Assembly: GCA_949987565.1 (NCBI GenBank)
Contig: OX465113.1
Location: forward strand, 1,067,764 to 1,131,763
Length of the DNA: 64,000 nt
Direction of reading: 5' to 3'
Source: Luidia sarsii
Taxonomy: Eukaryota; Echinodermata; Asteroidea; Paxillosida; Luidiidae
Below, piece after piece: positions 22,101-37,100 of the stretch. Numbering within the stretch: position 1 is the stretch's first letter; each line of letters begins with the position of its first letter. The notes below the pieces were generated by a model that saw only the letters and a list, made by a program, of their open reading frames with translations, had not been told where the DNA came from and made no database searches. Made by a program: the position numbers and the translations under genes.

Positions 22101-25100
22101 AATACTTGAATCAGCACTTAATACTAAATGATTGATGATATAATGCACAATTACATTTTTTCAAAGGAACATACAAACCAGTGTGTCATCACATCTGCTG
22201 ATAAGTGATGATTACTAATGAACAAATATATATCTTTATTTATTTACAGGAAAGTTTGAGCCCCAGAATGGATTAGTAACAAGGACAATCAACAGTGGGG
22301 AAGGCGTGACTCTGACTGTGACCTCTTACAATAATGGGGGGAGTCCACTATGGCGTCGTATTAGAAATGGTGCAGTTACTTCTCTCGATTTATCATCATT
22401 TTCAACTACACGTACAATAACTTCTACTGATGCCATAAATGGTGATGTATATGCTGTCATACAGTCTGCTGCCTTCCTTACTGACAACCACTTCAGTATG
22501 ATTAGACTCATAGTCAGAGGTAAGTCATTTGGAAATTTGAAGAAAAAAAACATTAAGCAATGGTCATAGTTAATTCTTCCGCAGCATCCAATCCTAAGTT
22601 GCCTGATGAAGATTAGCAGTTCCATCAACCGAAACATCGCTACCAGCAACGATACCGGTACATCGCGTAACTTTGATCACCCTTCTCATGAAATGATAAT
22701 ACTTCTGTTCATAACGTCTACAGAATTTCCAAAGAAATAATAGAAACTTTGAGATCCCCTGAATCAAACCTACTGTATTTTGGGTCTTCATTACCTTTTA
22801 TTTTTTAATTAGAATAATGTTGTCAAGTTACGTCGATGTCAATGACTTGGTCATCTAACATCCTTTTCCTTCGTTTTCCGTTCAGGCTGTGCAGAAGGTA
22901 AGTGGAGTCCTGCAGACTGCACTGGGATATGTGACATGTGTTACAATGGAGGAGTGTGTGATGATGTCACAGGACAATGCATCTGTGCACCAGGATTCAC
23001 TGGTACAAACTGCCTGACACGTAAGCCATCAACTCTGCCCTATGATGCGCTCTGTTGGTTGGTCACTGGTAGAACTATTTGCAAACTTTCTTGATCAGTG
23101 ACCTCTCAAATGTCTTGATTATAAAGTTCAAACAATAATTGCAGTGTCATGACCATCATTATGAATTACAAGTAATGATTAGATATTGACCAGCTTTCAC
23201 ACCGGTATGTAGGCCTGTAAGCTTGGTTTATCTTGTGCGTGTTTCCTTTAGAACATTGATTTATTGTTTGTGCATCTTGTAACTCTCTCCACAATTCACT
23301 TACAGTTTGTGGTCAGAACATATTTGGCTGGAATTGTGACCTTCAATGTGGCGGTAGTAATATCATCCAGAGTTGCATAGGGAGCCAGTTTGGTCTACCA
23401 GACCCATATGGGAACAGCTGCATCTCAGGCTACACAGGAACACACTGTGATACAGGTATATATGGGGTTGTGTCATTATAGTACACTGTCAGTGTCATTG
23501 TTTTGCAATTTTCCTATTGATTCACTATCAGATAACGGACTGTACTTTCTTGTGGAAAGACATCAAACATATGACAGTGAACAACTAATCCTCAATGATA
23601 GCAGCATATAGAACCAGCAAGACTGGATTAAGACTGTGATTATGGCAAAGCCCACATACATGCATTGAAGTGGATTATTTCAATGTAATAATTAATAATG
23701 TCTCTTTCAGCTTGTTCTGCAGGAACATTTGGTGCTGGTTGCACTCAGATATGTCACTGTCAGTCAGGAGTGTGTAATCCATACACTGGTGTATGTCTTA
23801 GTGAAGGTTGTACAACAGGATGGTCAGGAGCAAACTGTCAAAGTAAGTGCATAGAAAAATCTGTAGAATATTCGGAATATCGAGGGAATAACACTTTTGA
23901 AAGATTGCCACCTGGGTATAAAATCATGTGCATTAGTTATTGCATATAAACTGAATGACATTCAATTGTAAATCAAATTTAAATCAAAATTACACAAATT
24001 TAACTTTTCAAATTGTTCAAAAGTACAAGAGTTTACCTAAATTGACATTAGTAAGATTCTACCAATATTGTCAATCATCATCTATCAGGATATACATGTA
24101 ATCAAGTCCATCATCTGTGATTTCTTAAGATATTCAAGCATTGACCCAAAATATTATTTGTGACTCAGTTCCAGATGTATGTCCACAAGGTTATTATGGC
24201 TATGACTGCACAAGTAAATGCAATTGTCCTAATGATGCAGCGTGTGACAATGGGGTGTGTAGTACAGGTAAGGACATTATAATGATTTTGGGTTTTTCAT
24301 GAAGTTGAATAAGCTCTCCAAAAACAGTGGCATTGATAAGCACATCACAATCTTGCTGAAGTCTAAATTTCATGAAGTGGAAGGTTTGCAGTGACACCAT
24401 ATAAATGATGGGCAGAGTACACACTGCCTGAAATGTTGAGTTTCAGAGCCACATCTTCAAAGAGATGCATTACATGGTGTCACCACAAACCTCCCACTTG
24501 GTACCGTGCAAACCTTCAAATCCTTTTTAAAATTCCATGAAATCTAAATTGGAGTTCTAGATACGCAATTTCGATTCAAGACACAAACTTCTATGTTCTG
24601 TTTGGACATCATCAAATTCAAACAATTTTTAAGTATTTATTTTTTATTTGAATATAAAACCAGAATTTCCGTACGATAATTAGTTTATCGTACGGAAATT
24701 CTGTTTGGAAATTGTTCTCTCCATTTCAAGGACATTTAGTTTAAAATTCATCTGAGTAAATTTCTCTGGCAAACCATTTTCTTTAACAGTGTATGGCTTA
24801 TTGATCTATCAATGGAGAGACTGTCTAGACCATGAAAGATTGAAGAATGAAATGATGCGTGAGAAATTGTTATATACTAAAAGTTTGCTTTCTATTTCTG
24901 TTGCAGTCTTTGCCATCACCTGTGCAGCTAGTGGTAATGAATATGGTTATCCTGGTTCAAGCATCAGTGTGACGATACCACAACCAACTGTGACTACAGG
25001 CGTCTCTGGTGTTACATTCACCTACACTCTTAACGGCTTTCAGCAACCTATCACTAATCCATACCCAGTTGCTGTGCCAATGTCATGGACCACTACTGCA

Positions 25101-28100
25101 AGTGTGACAGTAACTGGGACTCAATCTTCACTTGATTTGCAAGGAACATGCGTGTACTCCTTTACGGTCACAGGTCAGTTCTCCTTTTTAAGAAAATGTC
25201 CTTGCTTATTCTTATGCATATACATAAGGTGATATTGTGTTCAAATCTGACAAAATGATTTAGATTAGATAAAAATCACTAACCTTTTTTACTGATAAAT
25301 TGAAGTTGGGAAGAGATCAGAAAAGAGGAAGGAATAAATACACACCACTTGATGATGGCAATGTACACATGTAATGAAGTATAAGGTAACAGTCAGAGGA
25401 TTGAGTTTGCATTTGAAATGTCTACAGATCATGACATAGATCAGAATATAACTTCAAATTTTAATATTAAAAATGTCATTGATAATGATTTGGTGATTTG
25501 TTTTTTAATACCTAATAAGAACACTCTTTCGTATAATCCAACTTCCTTCAAAAATCAGAGTCTGATTTGTTTCTTTTCTCTTTCCATTGCATTCAGGTTT
25601 TGGACTCATCTGTGAAACTGGTAATCCTGTGTATGGTAATCCTGGTTCACCCATCAGTGTGATGATACCAGATCCAAATGTGATTGGGGGAGTCTCTGGT
25701 GTTACATTCAAATACACTCTTAGCGGCTTTGAGCAACCTATCAGTAATCCATACTCATATACTGTGCCAACATCGGCAACTGAAATACTAAGTGTCACAG
25801 TGACTGGCAGCTTATCTGGAAACGTCGAACAGACCTGCACTTATACAGTCACAATTACAGGTCAGTTTCTGATTATTTTGGGTTTTTGTCAATGCAGGCC
25901 GCAAGGACTGTATGCTGCTCTGAATTCAAAGGATAATTTATTACTAGACAAACTGATGGTTCCACACTATAAGGTGTTAATTCCATAAGGGTTTGTTCTC
26001 AATAGTGCCGTTCCCACTACACCAAATAAACGTGATCATTTGGATCGGGATTTGAATCGCGATTCAAACTCCACTTTGTTTGCGTGTGGGGACACAAACG
26101 TGATCATTAGGGGGATTCAAATCGCGATTAGGACTTCACTAAGAGTGAGATTTTTTCAAATAATCGTGTTTATTTGTGACGCGATGTGTGTGGGAATGCT
26201 CCGCTCAAATCGCACTGTTTTTTTAAGCCCATGATGATGCATTGTGTGTTTCATGAGACTTCAATATCTTGTTTTTCTTGCGATAGCTTTTGAGATCACC
26301 TGTGCAGACAGTGTTCCTGTGTATGGTGATCCTGGTTCAACCATCAGTGTGATGATACCAGAACCAACTGTGACTACGGGAGTCTCTGGTGTTACATTCA
26401 CCTACACTCTTAGCAGCACACAGCAACCTATCACTAATCCATACCCAGTTACTTTGCCAATGTCAGGGACTACTACTGTAAGTGTGACAGTAACTGTGTC
26501 TCAATATGCACTTGGTTTGGAAGGAACATGCGTGCAGTCCATTACAGTCACAGGTCAGTTCCCTTTCTTAAACCATTTCCCTGATCTCAATACGTTCTGA
26601 TGCATTAGTTCAAGGGGTGCATGGTGTTATTGCTATATGACAAAATAACTTAGAATAGGTGATCCTCACTGACCTTTTTTACCAATGTAATAAAATTGAG
26701 AAGGGATCAGAAAAGGGGTAAGAATGAACACAGACCACTTGATGATGGCGGTGTACACTTGTAATGAAGTATAAGGTAACAGCCAGATGATTGAGTTTGT
26801 ATTTGAAATGCGTACAGATCAGGATATAGATCAGAGTGACTTTAAATTTGAATGCTAACAATACATATCATTGATAGAGGTGATTTGTGTTTCAGTACAT
26901 ACAAAAGCGCACTGTCATATAATTAAACTTTCCTTGAAAATAAAAGTCAAAGTGTTATTTTGTTTCTTTCCACTGTATTCAGATGTTGTATTCACCTGTG
27001 CAGATAGTGAACCTGTGTATGGTAATCCTGGTACAACCATCAATGTGATGATACCAGAACCAACTGTGCCTGAAGGAGTCTCTGGTGTTACATTCTATAT
27101 AATGCCTTCATATGAACCCATCTCTATGCTACAAGAAGTTCAAGTTCCAGTTACAGGGAGTTCTCCTTTAAATGTTACAGTGGTTGGATTAGGACCGTCA
27201 GGTTCACGAGCGTCATGCATGTATACAACTACAGTCACAGGTCAGCTTTGTGCTTTCTTTGTTTTTGTCAATGTGAACTGACTACCAATCTAGAGTAAGA
27301 AGTCTAATCCATGAACTTCTCAGATTTACTATCACTCAGAATTACTCAGTTCTTTGTTTTTAATGGAAATTGTTGCAATCATTATTATGTTGGCCCATAT
27401 TGCCCGTATTCATAAGCTGTATACATGTGTACTTAAAGAGACCAAATTCACCGGGCATTAATTTTGACCTTCCTATTAATGAGAAATATATATATAGAGA
27501 GAGTTTATGCACCGCTCAGCAGAAATCTTTGTGCTACTTTGATTGTAACATTGATATTTTTATTCAATGCATTAGCTTTTGAGATCACCTGTGGAAGCAA
27601 TGCTACTGTGTATGGTGATCCTGGTACAACCATGAATGTGACGATACCACAACCAACTGGTACTGCAGGAGTCTCTGATGTTACATTCACCTACACTCTG
27701 AGCAGCACACAGCAAACTATCACTACTCCATACCTGGTTACTGTGCCAATGTCAGGGACCACTTCTGTAAGTGTGACAGTAATTGGATCTCAATCTGCAC
27801 TTGGTTTGCAAGGAACATGCATGTACTCCATGACAGTCACAGGTCAGTTTCCTTTTCTAAGAATATTTCCTTGATCGTTCTTATGAGTATGTACCTGTAC
27901 AAGGTGGTATTGTGTACAAATATGACAAAATAATTTAGTTAAAAAATAACCCTCACTTATTTTACGGTCATAATGGAGTAAGAGCAGAGATGCAAATAAG
28001 AACTAGAGCTTCTATGTATGTTTGCAACAGCTTTTCCGCATCTGGTTTGAAAACTTGATTTAAAATAATTTGTAGATGATTCATGCTATACTTGCTATTT

Positions 28101-31100
28101 CATTCGGTGCCTCCTGACGACTGGCAGAGTTCACACTTAATAACCAATAGAGATTTGTGACAGTTTATTAATGCCTTACATGTAGGCGTGTTTAAAAATC
28201 GTGCATTTTGATGACGTCATGATTACGTCACATCATAGTCCTGGCCCAAAGAGAGTCTGTTTCTATAGTTATGAAAAGATAATTCCCAAAATATATGCTC
28301 AAATGAATGTGAAATATGTAGAGATCATGGTATAGATCAGATGAACAGTGATTAATATAGTTTTTCTTTCAATATATAAAAATACCACTTGCCTACAATC
28401 TACCTTTCCTTGAAATTAATTGAGATGAAAGATGTGTTACTGACTAGAAAAATTGTTGACATTGTTACTCATACACTTGTCAGGTCTACCCGAACTAAGC
28501 CAGCCACCCTTGGTATCAGTCACATCTTCATCAGCTAGTCTCAGCTGGCAGCCATGGGGTGTCAACCAAACAGACACAGGCAACGGACCAGTCACACAGT
28601 ACAACGTGTACTATGCCCCTGCATCTACCATGGACTGGGTCAATGCCGGTAACATCACAGTGAGCAATCCATCTCAGGATATGTACAGCTTTGTCATAGA
28701 AGCGCTGGTACCGGACACACAGTATGCTTTCAGTGTATCTGCAGTGAGTGAAGGAGGGGAGGGACCGATGAGTCCAGTAGCTGAAGGCATGACCCTGCAG
28801 GTTCCTACCACAGCTGAGTCCACCACAGTTGCTTCCACCACATCAAAAGGTAAATACAAGACGCCATAAGCCTAATGCATCAACCACAGTAGCCTGTGTT
28901 GGGCTATGGTGTGCTGTTGATGCCCTTTGAGAAATTACCTTGTAGTGGAACTTCACTCCTTCTTGTAGTTGTGCCGTATATTCAACTTCTAGGACATGTT
29001 ATTTACAGCTCATGTCAGACTCCTACCACATTTGCTGTGAATCAGACCCAAACTGGACTCTTAACGACCAACAGCTCAGCCTGGGGTCACCTGACTTGGA
29101 CCAAACTCTATCTGATCAACTTGCTAGTTTCATCTTATTATTTATCACCATATATTTATTTGATACCTCCTTCCCTCCCTCTCAGCCTCCCTCCCTTCTC
29201 CCTCCCTCCGCCTCCCTCCCTCCCTCCCTCCCTCCCTCTCACCCTCCCTCCCTTCTCCCTCCCTCCATCCATCCCTCCCTCACCCTCCCCTTCTCCCTGC
29301 CTCCCTCCATCCCTCCCTCCCTTCTCTCTCTCTCCCTCCATCCATCCCTCCCTCCCTCCCTTCTCCCTCCCTCCCTCCCTTCTCCCTCCCTCCCTCCCTC
29401 CCTCTCTCCGTGGTTGTAGTCACTAGTCAGTGCATGACACCTACATGTACCGGTTTATACTGTATACGTTCCTAATGTGGCAGTGTAGGCCTTGTCATTG
29501 ATGTACTCTCTGTCTCTTTGTGACTGCCAGGCGTTGGGCCCCCACCACCTGGTCCAGAGTCCAGCATCATGGTGGTCATCCCAGTGGTGGTGGTGGTAGC
29601 ACTCCTAGTGCTCCTGGTGGTGCTGGTAGTGGTGCTGGTTATGCGTGTCAGGTGAGCTCCTGTCTCCTTGTGCACACTTGAAACCCTCATAGATCTCTCA
29701 CATCCCCGCCAGTCACAGACATGATAGCAAGTTTGCATCAAGGAGAATGGAATTCAATGAGTGTTTGCCCTACTCAACGTAATAAGCACTCAATGTAATA
29801 GGCACTGGTTATGTTTATTATGTGCAGTAGGGCAAACCCTCATTGAATCTCGTTAGTCGTTGATGCACTCAGGGGCCCATCAGGCCAGGAAATTCACTAC
29901 AGATCTTACCATTTTTCAAAACAACTTGCACAAGCTCATGATGCTTTGCCTGTGCTGACCTCTGAGAGTTCCTCTATATGAAAATTATGTGCTTTTTTGG
30001 TCAAAATTTCAATTTGTTTTGTTTGTTTTTCTTTTGACCTGGGGTATTTTACCGTGCCAGGAGACGGCACCAAAGCCGAAGGCTTTCGACGGACAACCTG
30101 AATGGCAAATTTGAAAGCAACAATGACCGTGAGTCTTGAAGAGTCTTGTTCAGTTTGTAGACAGAAATAATTGGCAACGTAATACATACAGTGTACAAGG
30201 CTGTGGTACTACTTCCTACCTGTACAGCACACTCGGGTTCTTAGTCTTATTCATATAGTCTTAATTATTCCTTCCTTTGTGTCCATGGCTGCACTCCTCA
30301 GTACATGGTATCTTTGCTGCTACAGTTTAGTCCTTGCAACCTTCTGACACAGGATTATTATTATTTTTTTTATTTTTTTGAAAACCATTGTGCAATTGGG
30401 CCTTCCCAAATTGTCAATTTTCTGGTCTAGTTGGATAAGATTGGAAGATTTGCTTAGAGACACCATGAAGGACTTTGCTTTTGAGACGGAGTGCGGCTCT
30501 GAGAAGTGCTGGTTACTCAACGTTTTGTGCAGTGTGTGCTCTGCCCGTCGTCAGGAGACTGCTGTGTCACATGGTGTCACAGCAAACCTTTCCCCTGGTC
30601 TAGTTGATTACCAGTAGATTGCTAGCCTTGGAGTCTCTCTCTCTGTCCCTCTCCCCCTTGCAGTGGTCAGCCTGCAGACCATTGAGAACCCTGTCATGTC
30701 CCAGTCAGAGGAGGGTGGGTCCAACGGGAGCCCAGTCATCCCAGACCCTACCCCTGAGCGGCCTCTGTCAGCAACCAGTCAGATATCCACCCTGGACAGT
30801 AGCTCGCCCTTTGCTGGCCTGCCTCTCCTCCCCTCGGGCGAGCGAGAGCTGAAGCGTGACCCGGTCCCGATCAAGGACTTCCCCGACTACGTCCACACCG
30901 GCATACAGAGCGGGCAGTTTGTGGACGAATGGAAGGTGGGTGTATTCCCCCCCCCACCCTTCTAACCCTTTCAGAATCATTCTAGCAACAATCAACACTC
31001 TCTTGAACCCTATTTCCACACAGAGAGGGCACCATTTAAAGGCTGGATAGCTCAGATGGTAAGAGCACTGGTACGCAAAACCAGAGATCTTAGGTACAAA

Positions 31101-34100
31101 TTCTAGCTGTCCAGTCAAAGTTTTCTTTGCCAATTTTTCAATGTCTTCAAAAGTCCCCAGTCAGTTTTTCCTTTGTTTGTTATATTGAAATGAAGTTTAC
31201 TTTTGTTGTCCTCTCAAATTTAGGATTGATCAAAAAGTAGGCAGACTCGAGAAATGTCTTGCTTTCTTACATGGGCAAAACTTGGTCAATCTCATACATT
31301 TTTAGGACTTATTGCTTCAGCCTAGCTGGACCTTTCTCACAGGCAAAGAATGTCATCTTATTACTCTGTTAGCAGTCACACGATTCCCTTATTCCCCAAT
31401 TTCCTAATAAATTATCCTGAAGCTTGATCAATCCTGTCTAAGAACTTTTGAAGAAAACAAATGAAAATTCAAATTTGGCTGGAGTGGGACTTAACTGAAG
31501 ACCTCTAGCTTGATGTACCAGGGCTCTTAACATCTGAGCTATCCAGCCTTTTGCAGTTTTTCAAAAGAGCAGGATAGCTCAGATGGTAAGAGCGCTGGTA
31601 TGCACATCAACAGGTCTCAGGCTCCCGCGGTGCAGACAAAGTTTTCTTTGCCATTTTTTCTGAATTGTTCAAAAGTTACCAGCCAGTTTTCCCCTTTATC
31701 TGTTTGATTTCCCTGAAAGACTTGTAGAACTAATTGATAGTTTCTTGTCTGTTTTCAATCCGTGACAGTCCTTTCCAGGGATGGAGGCAATGTGCTCCTG
31801 TGACATTTCCCAGCAGACGGACAACAAGAGCAAGAACCGATACCGCAATATACCCGCCTGTAAGCTGCCTGGATCCACACACTGCAATCAATACTGCACT
31901 CCTTCCCACGCATTCACATGCAAATCAAACACTCTATACTAGGCTTTCATGACTGTATGCACACCCTTTGTTGGCACACAATAGGCTGCACAAGAGCTTA
32001 CCCTCTTGGGGAAGTAATGCATTACTACCCTCAGGGGAAGTAATGCACTTATTTAGAAAAGAAAGCCAAGCACCACAAAGAACACCTACCTTTTCACATG
32101 GAAAAAGAATGAATATTCATGGAGTAAATCAATGCATATCCATGCAAGAGATAGTGGTAAAAAACATGAATATTCATGAGACAAGTGATGGTGAGGAAGA
32201 AATGAATATGTATGAAGTAGAATATCCATGTGTAAGAATTTAGGCAGTGTGACTATATCAAGGAGGTGAATTCTGACAGATAATTTTTTGACAGCCATGT
32301 TTGCACAAAGGATGGCAAAAGTCTGGGTTCAAATCTTGCTGGAACTGTTTTGCAATTCACTCTTCCCATAGGCAGCTTGGTCCAGATTTGTTAGTGTTGT
32401 TAGTGTTGAGACAAGTGGTGACAGTCTTTTCCTTTCAAATGACTCCATTTTTCCCTGTCATTCTTGCCGGACAGATGACCACAGTCGTGTCAAACTGGAC
32501 GTCATTGAGGACAACAAGCAGACTGATTACATCAATGCCAGCTACATCAAAGTAAGCAACCACCTTATACTCCATCACGGAAACTTGTTTGTGCCGAATA
32601 TGAATCGGCAAATATCTGGAAATAATACAGAAATATCACAAAATTACCAGCTGACCAGAACGACCTGAACTATGCTAATATTTCAAAAGAATGCTTGTGC
32701 ATCAAACAAGAGGTCTATTGTTCAAGTCCTGGTTCAGTCATTTTTTTTTATAATTGGCTTAGAAAATCCTTGTCTTTTTTCTTTCCTATTTTTGATGAAC
32801 AAAAATGTTCCAAACTGCTTATTACTGACTGACTAAAGTTACTCAAATGAGACTCTATTCTATTTGCATTTCACTGTGACCGTGTTTGTCATTGTGACTG
32901 TCCCTGCAGGGGTACAACAATGACAAGGCCTACATTGCCACTCAAGGTACGTATAGGTGTCATATGCCCTGACCAATGACCATGACATTCATGTGACATA
33001 GACTAGTGCCTTGTCTGTATACTCAGAAATGTCCTTAGTTCTAAGGTTTGTTATGTAATTCAATCCATAGGCACTATAATGCAAGGTTTTCACACAGTTG
33101 GTCATTCAGTGCACCAATTCACAGTCACTGCTATGGATACATTGACCCTATTCACTTTATACACAGTTTAACATGCAGTACAACCATACACAGTCACTGC
33201 TGTGGATACATTGACCCTATTCACTTTATACATAGTTAACCATGCAGTACAACCATACACATGTACAGTCACTGCTGTGGATACAGTGACCCTATTCACT
33301 TTGTACATAGTTAACCATGCAGTACAACCATACACAGTCACTGCTGTGGATACAGTGACCCTTTTCACTAAATACATAGTTAACCATGCAGTACAACCAT
33401 ACACAGTCACTGCTGTGGATACAGTGACCCTATTCACTTTCTACATCGGAATGCACTGCATAGATAACCATGCAGTACAACCATACACAGTCACAGCTGT
33501 GGATATAACTGACCCTACACAACAAGCCATTCAGTGTGCTGTGGTATGCAGACAATTCTTCACCCATCCCCAGCATCTAATGTCCTGTGTTGTGGGTTCT
33601 ACCCTGCAGGTCCATTTCCCCATACGTGTGTGGATTTCTGGCTGATGGTGTGGCAGGAAAACATCCATGTCATCGTCATGGGAGCCAACCTGGTTGAGGC
33701 AGGAAAGGTTTGTGACAGAAATTCAGGACAGACAGGGCAAACCCCGGGGCTCGTTATTTTTTGAAAAAAAAGTCAGAGTAAAACCCTGAAAACCTTGGCC
33801 AGTGAAAGTTATTTTTTCCCTTTATTTGTTTGGCTTAACGTACAGATTTTTTTAAGTTTTTTTTTTTGCATCGTTGAGATTTGCCAAACTCTGCATGGTG
33901 ATTTTATATTCCACGTGGTGCTACAGTAAATCATCTATATGCAATGACCCTGACCAGCCATCCAGTTATATCAAATATCAGTCTTGTGATACTATTTCTC
34001 CATTGTCTTCTTGCAGGGCAAGTGTGCACAGTACTGGCCTGATAAAGGTTGCACCACCATGCATGGTGACATTAACGTCAATCTGTTGGATGAACAGATA

Positions 34101-37100
34101 CGTGGCCAGTACGTAGTGCGGACTATGAACATCACAAATCTGGTGAGTATTGGTTTGTTGGGGTTTCGTTAGTAGCAAACATTTGTTCAAGCTAGAAACC
34201 AAAATGCTCAAACTTTCTTGTGATTGGTTAAAGTAATATCAAAACATGCTTGCTGATTTAAAGGCAGGCAGACAGGCAGGCGGGCCAGCGGGGAGGGATC
34301 GGAGAGATTAGAGGGAGGGCGGGTCGATGGGAGAGAGGGAGCCTAGTGGAGCCTACCCTGGGCCCTGACCCCCTCTCGTTCTTGTATTCACGGCACAGGC
34401 GGATGAAAGCAAGTCCCGGACAGTCACCCAGTTCCACTACACCACCTGGCCTGACAAGGACGTCCCCAAAGATGTCACACCCGTCCTGGAGCTCATCCAG
34501 GAATTCACTGATGCCTCACCACCAGGCGCTGGCCCCTATCTCATCCACTGCAGGTAAAGCCAGTCTGGCACCCCTGAGTTCAGTTGTAACTCTCTCCCTG
34601 AGTCCTCCTTGGAGGCTGTAATTCTATAGGCTCTAGACCTTCACAGAGGCTGTCGACCTTCTATAGGCTGTAGACCTTCACAGAGGCTGTAGACCTTCAC
34701 GGGGCTGTAGACCTTCACAGAGGCTGTAGACCTAGAGGCTGTAGCCCTTCACAGAGGCTGTAGACCTTCTAGAGGCTGTAGACCTTCTCAGAGGCTGTAG
34801 ACCTTCTATAGGCTGTAGACCTTCACGGGGCTGTAGCCCTTCACAGAGGCTGTAGACCTTCACAGAGGCTGTAGACCTTCTATAGGCTGTAGACCTTCAC
34901 AGAGGCTGTAGACCTTCACAGAGGCTGTAGACCTTCACAGAGGCTGTAGACCTTCACGAGGCTGTAGACCTTCACAGCGGCTGTAGACCTTCACAGAGGC
35001 TGTAGACCTTCTAGAGGCTGTAGACCTTCACAGAGGCTGTAGACCTTCTATAGGCTGTAGACCTTCACGAGGCTGTAGACCTTCACAGAGGCTGTAGACC
35101 TTCACAGAGGCTGTAGACCTTCACAGAGGCTGTCACCTTCTACAGACCCTGTAGCCTGCTACGGAGGCTGTAGCCCCCTACAGAGGCTGTAGCCTTCCAT
35201 AGAGGCTGTAGACCTTCACAGAGGCTGTAGACCTTCACAGAGGCTGTAGACCTTCACAGAGGCTGTAGACCTTCTATAGGCTGTAGACCTTCACAGAGGC
35301 TGTAGACCTTCACAGAGGCTGTAGACCTTCTATAGGCTGTAGACCTTCACAGAGGCTGTAGACCTTAACAGAGGCTGTAGACCTTCACAGAGGCTGTAGC
35401 CCCTACCGAGGCTGTAGCCTTCCATGGAGGCTGTAGACCTTCACAGAGGCTGTAGACCTTCACAGAGGATGTAGCCTTCTACAGAGGATGTAGCCTTCTA
35501 CAGAGGATGTAGCCTTCTACTGAAAGGCTTTGTGGAGACTGAGAGTCGGTCAATGTACCAGTCTTAGTTTTTTGTGACTTCTCGTAACGATGCACATTTT
35601 CTATCAGCAGCCTCAGAGCCCTTATGCCCTTTGTCTTGTTTCACAGTGCCGGTGTAGGCAGGACAGGTGCCATCATTGGCATCCATGCCTCTCTGCAGCA
35701 CGCCCATGCCCAGAAGACCATTGACATCTACAACCTGGTGGCCGTCATGCGAGACCACCGTGTCAGCATTGTACAGACCCCGGTAAGTTGATCAACGCCG
35801 TCCATAGAGGGCACTCTCTCCATACATTGGGAGGGTGAAGAAAAAAAATCCCACAGGCATTCCTATTGACATACTGAGCATATTGTAATTTATATCAGGG
35901 TGTGGTATTGCCATAGGATATCCAATTGACGTTTGTATCTACGTGGCATGGAGTGTGGTCAACTTTGGCTATTGTTTATGATCAGACCTACATGTATGGT
36001 ACAGGCGTTATATCTATCATCACATGTTGGTCATATTTGGCAAACTCTACAGTATTCTGTGTGTATACCAATGGTAGTAGAGACTCAGTTCAGACAGTCC
36101 TCACATAATGATTACACACAGTGGGTGCAGCATTTGCTTAGTGAGTGCTGATGAGTAGCCTGAGTGGTTGAGTGTATAATACCCTCTATCTCCTTTGGTC
36201 CCCAAGACCCAGTACGCCTTCATCCACGTTGCTGTGCTGGAGTCGCTGTTTGCTGCCAACACGTCCACACCGGCCACTGAACTCAAGAAGAAGATTGCCG
36301 AGCTGAAGAAGAAGAAGAAACTGCAGAATGAGATGGAGGTAGGCAGGCAGCCCTTCCCTGTCTTGCACTGCTCTGTTGAATGGCATTCTGTATTATGCCA
36401 TGTAATTCTATGAGGGTTTGCCCTACTTCATGTGCAATTGCGCTGTGCTTTGCCTGATTGTCTGCTGACAACAAAATACAGACAGCTCGGGTGGGATTCA
36501 AACCCACGACTCCTGATTTCTAGTGTAGAAGACTTAACCACCTGTCTATGGGTCAAGGTCATGTGATGTGTTCGAATCTATATATCTGAATTTGTATATA
36601 TCGGCTTCATTCATGGTATGATAGGTACACTTGAGTGTCTTATTTAGTATTTAGATGAGTGAAGATTCTGAAATGTATGTTCTGTTGGGTTTTTGTTTTC
36701 AATTGATTCATAAATGGATTTAAAGTGTATATACCATATATCATAATGTATCATATAACATACCATATATCATAATATGTATCTTAAAATATATCATATA
36801 TATATCATATCATACCATATCATATACCAGTATTATCATATATTATCATATCATATTATCATGATTTTATTTGTGTTTCAGCAACTGCGCATCATCACGC
36901 CGCCTCCTGATAGAGACAACTGCTACAACAGCATCAATAATGCCGACAAGAACCGCTTTCCAAAGACCGTCTTTTGTAAGGAGACCTGACACTTCCACCC
37001 TTGCTTTTAGAACTCTGCCTGCCACGGTCTTATGATGACTCTGAAAATGCCATCTCCATAGCCTCCATGAGTTTGCAGTCAGTAGGATCCAGCAATGAGC

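Noticed and set aside
28896..29426. Independent first exon for the phosphatase gene (hydrophobic frame followed by Ser/Pro repeats)
   Set aside because: The start is not a good ATG context, the frame runs into the CCCTCC tract, and no phase-1 donor joins it to 29531, whereas the FN3 donor does.
34625..35525. CRISPR-like direct repeats
   Set aside because: Units are contiguous without unique spacers, the DNA is eukaryotic and the array is an intronic minisatellite.
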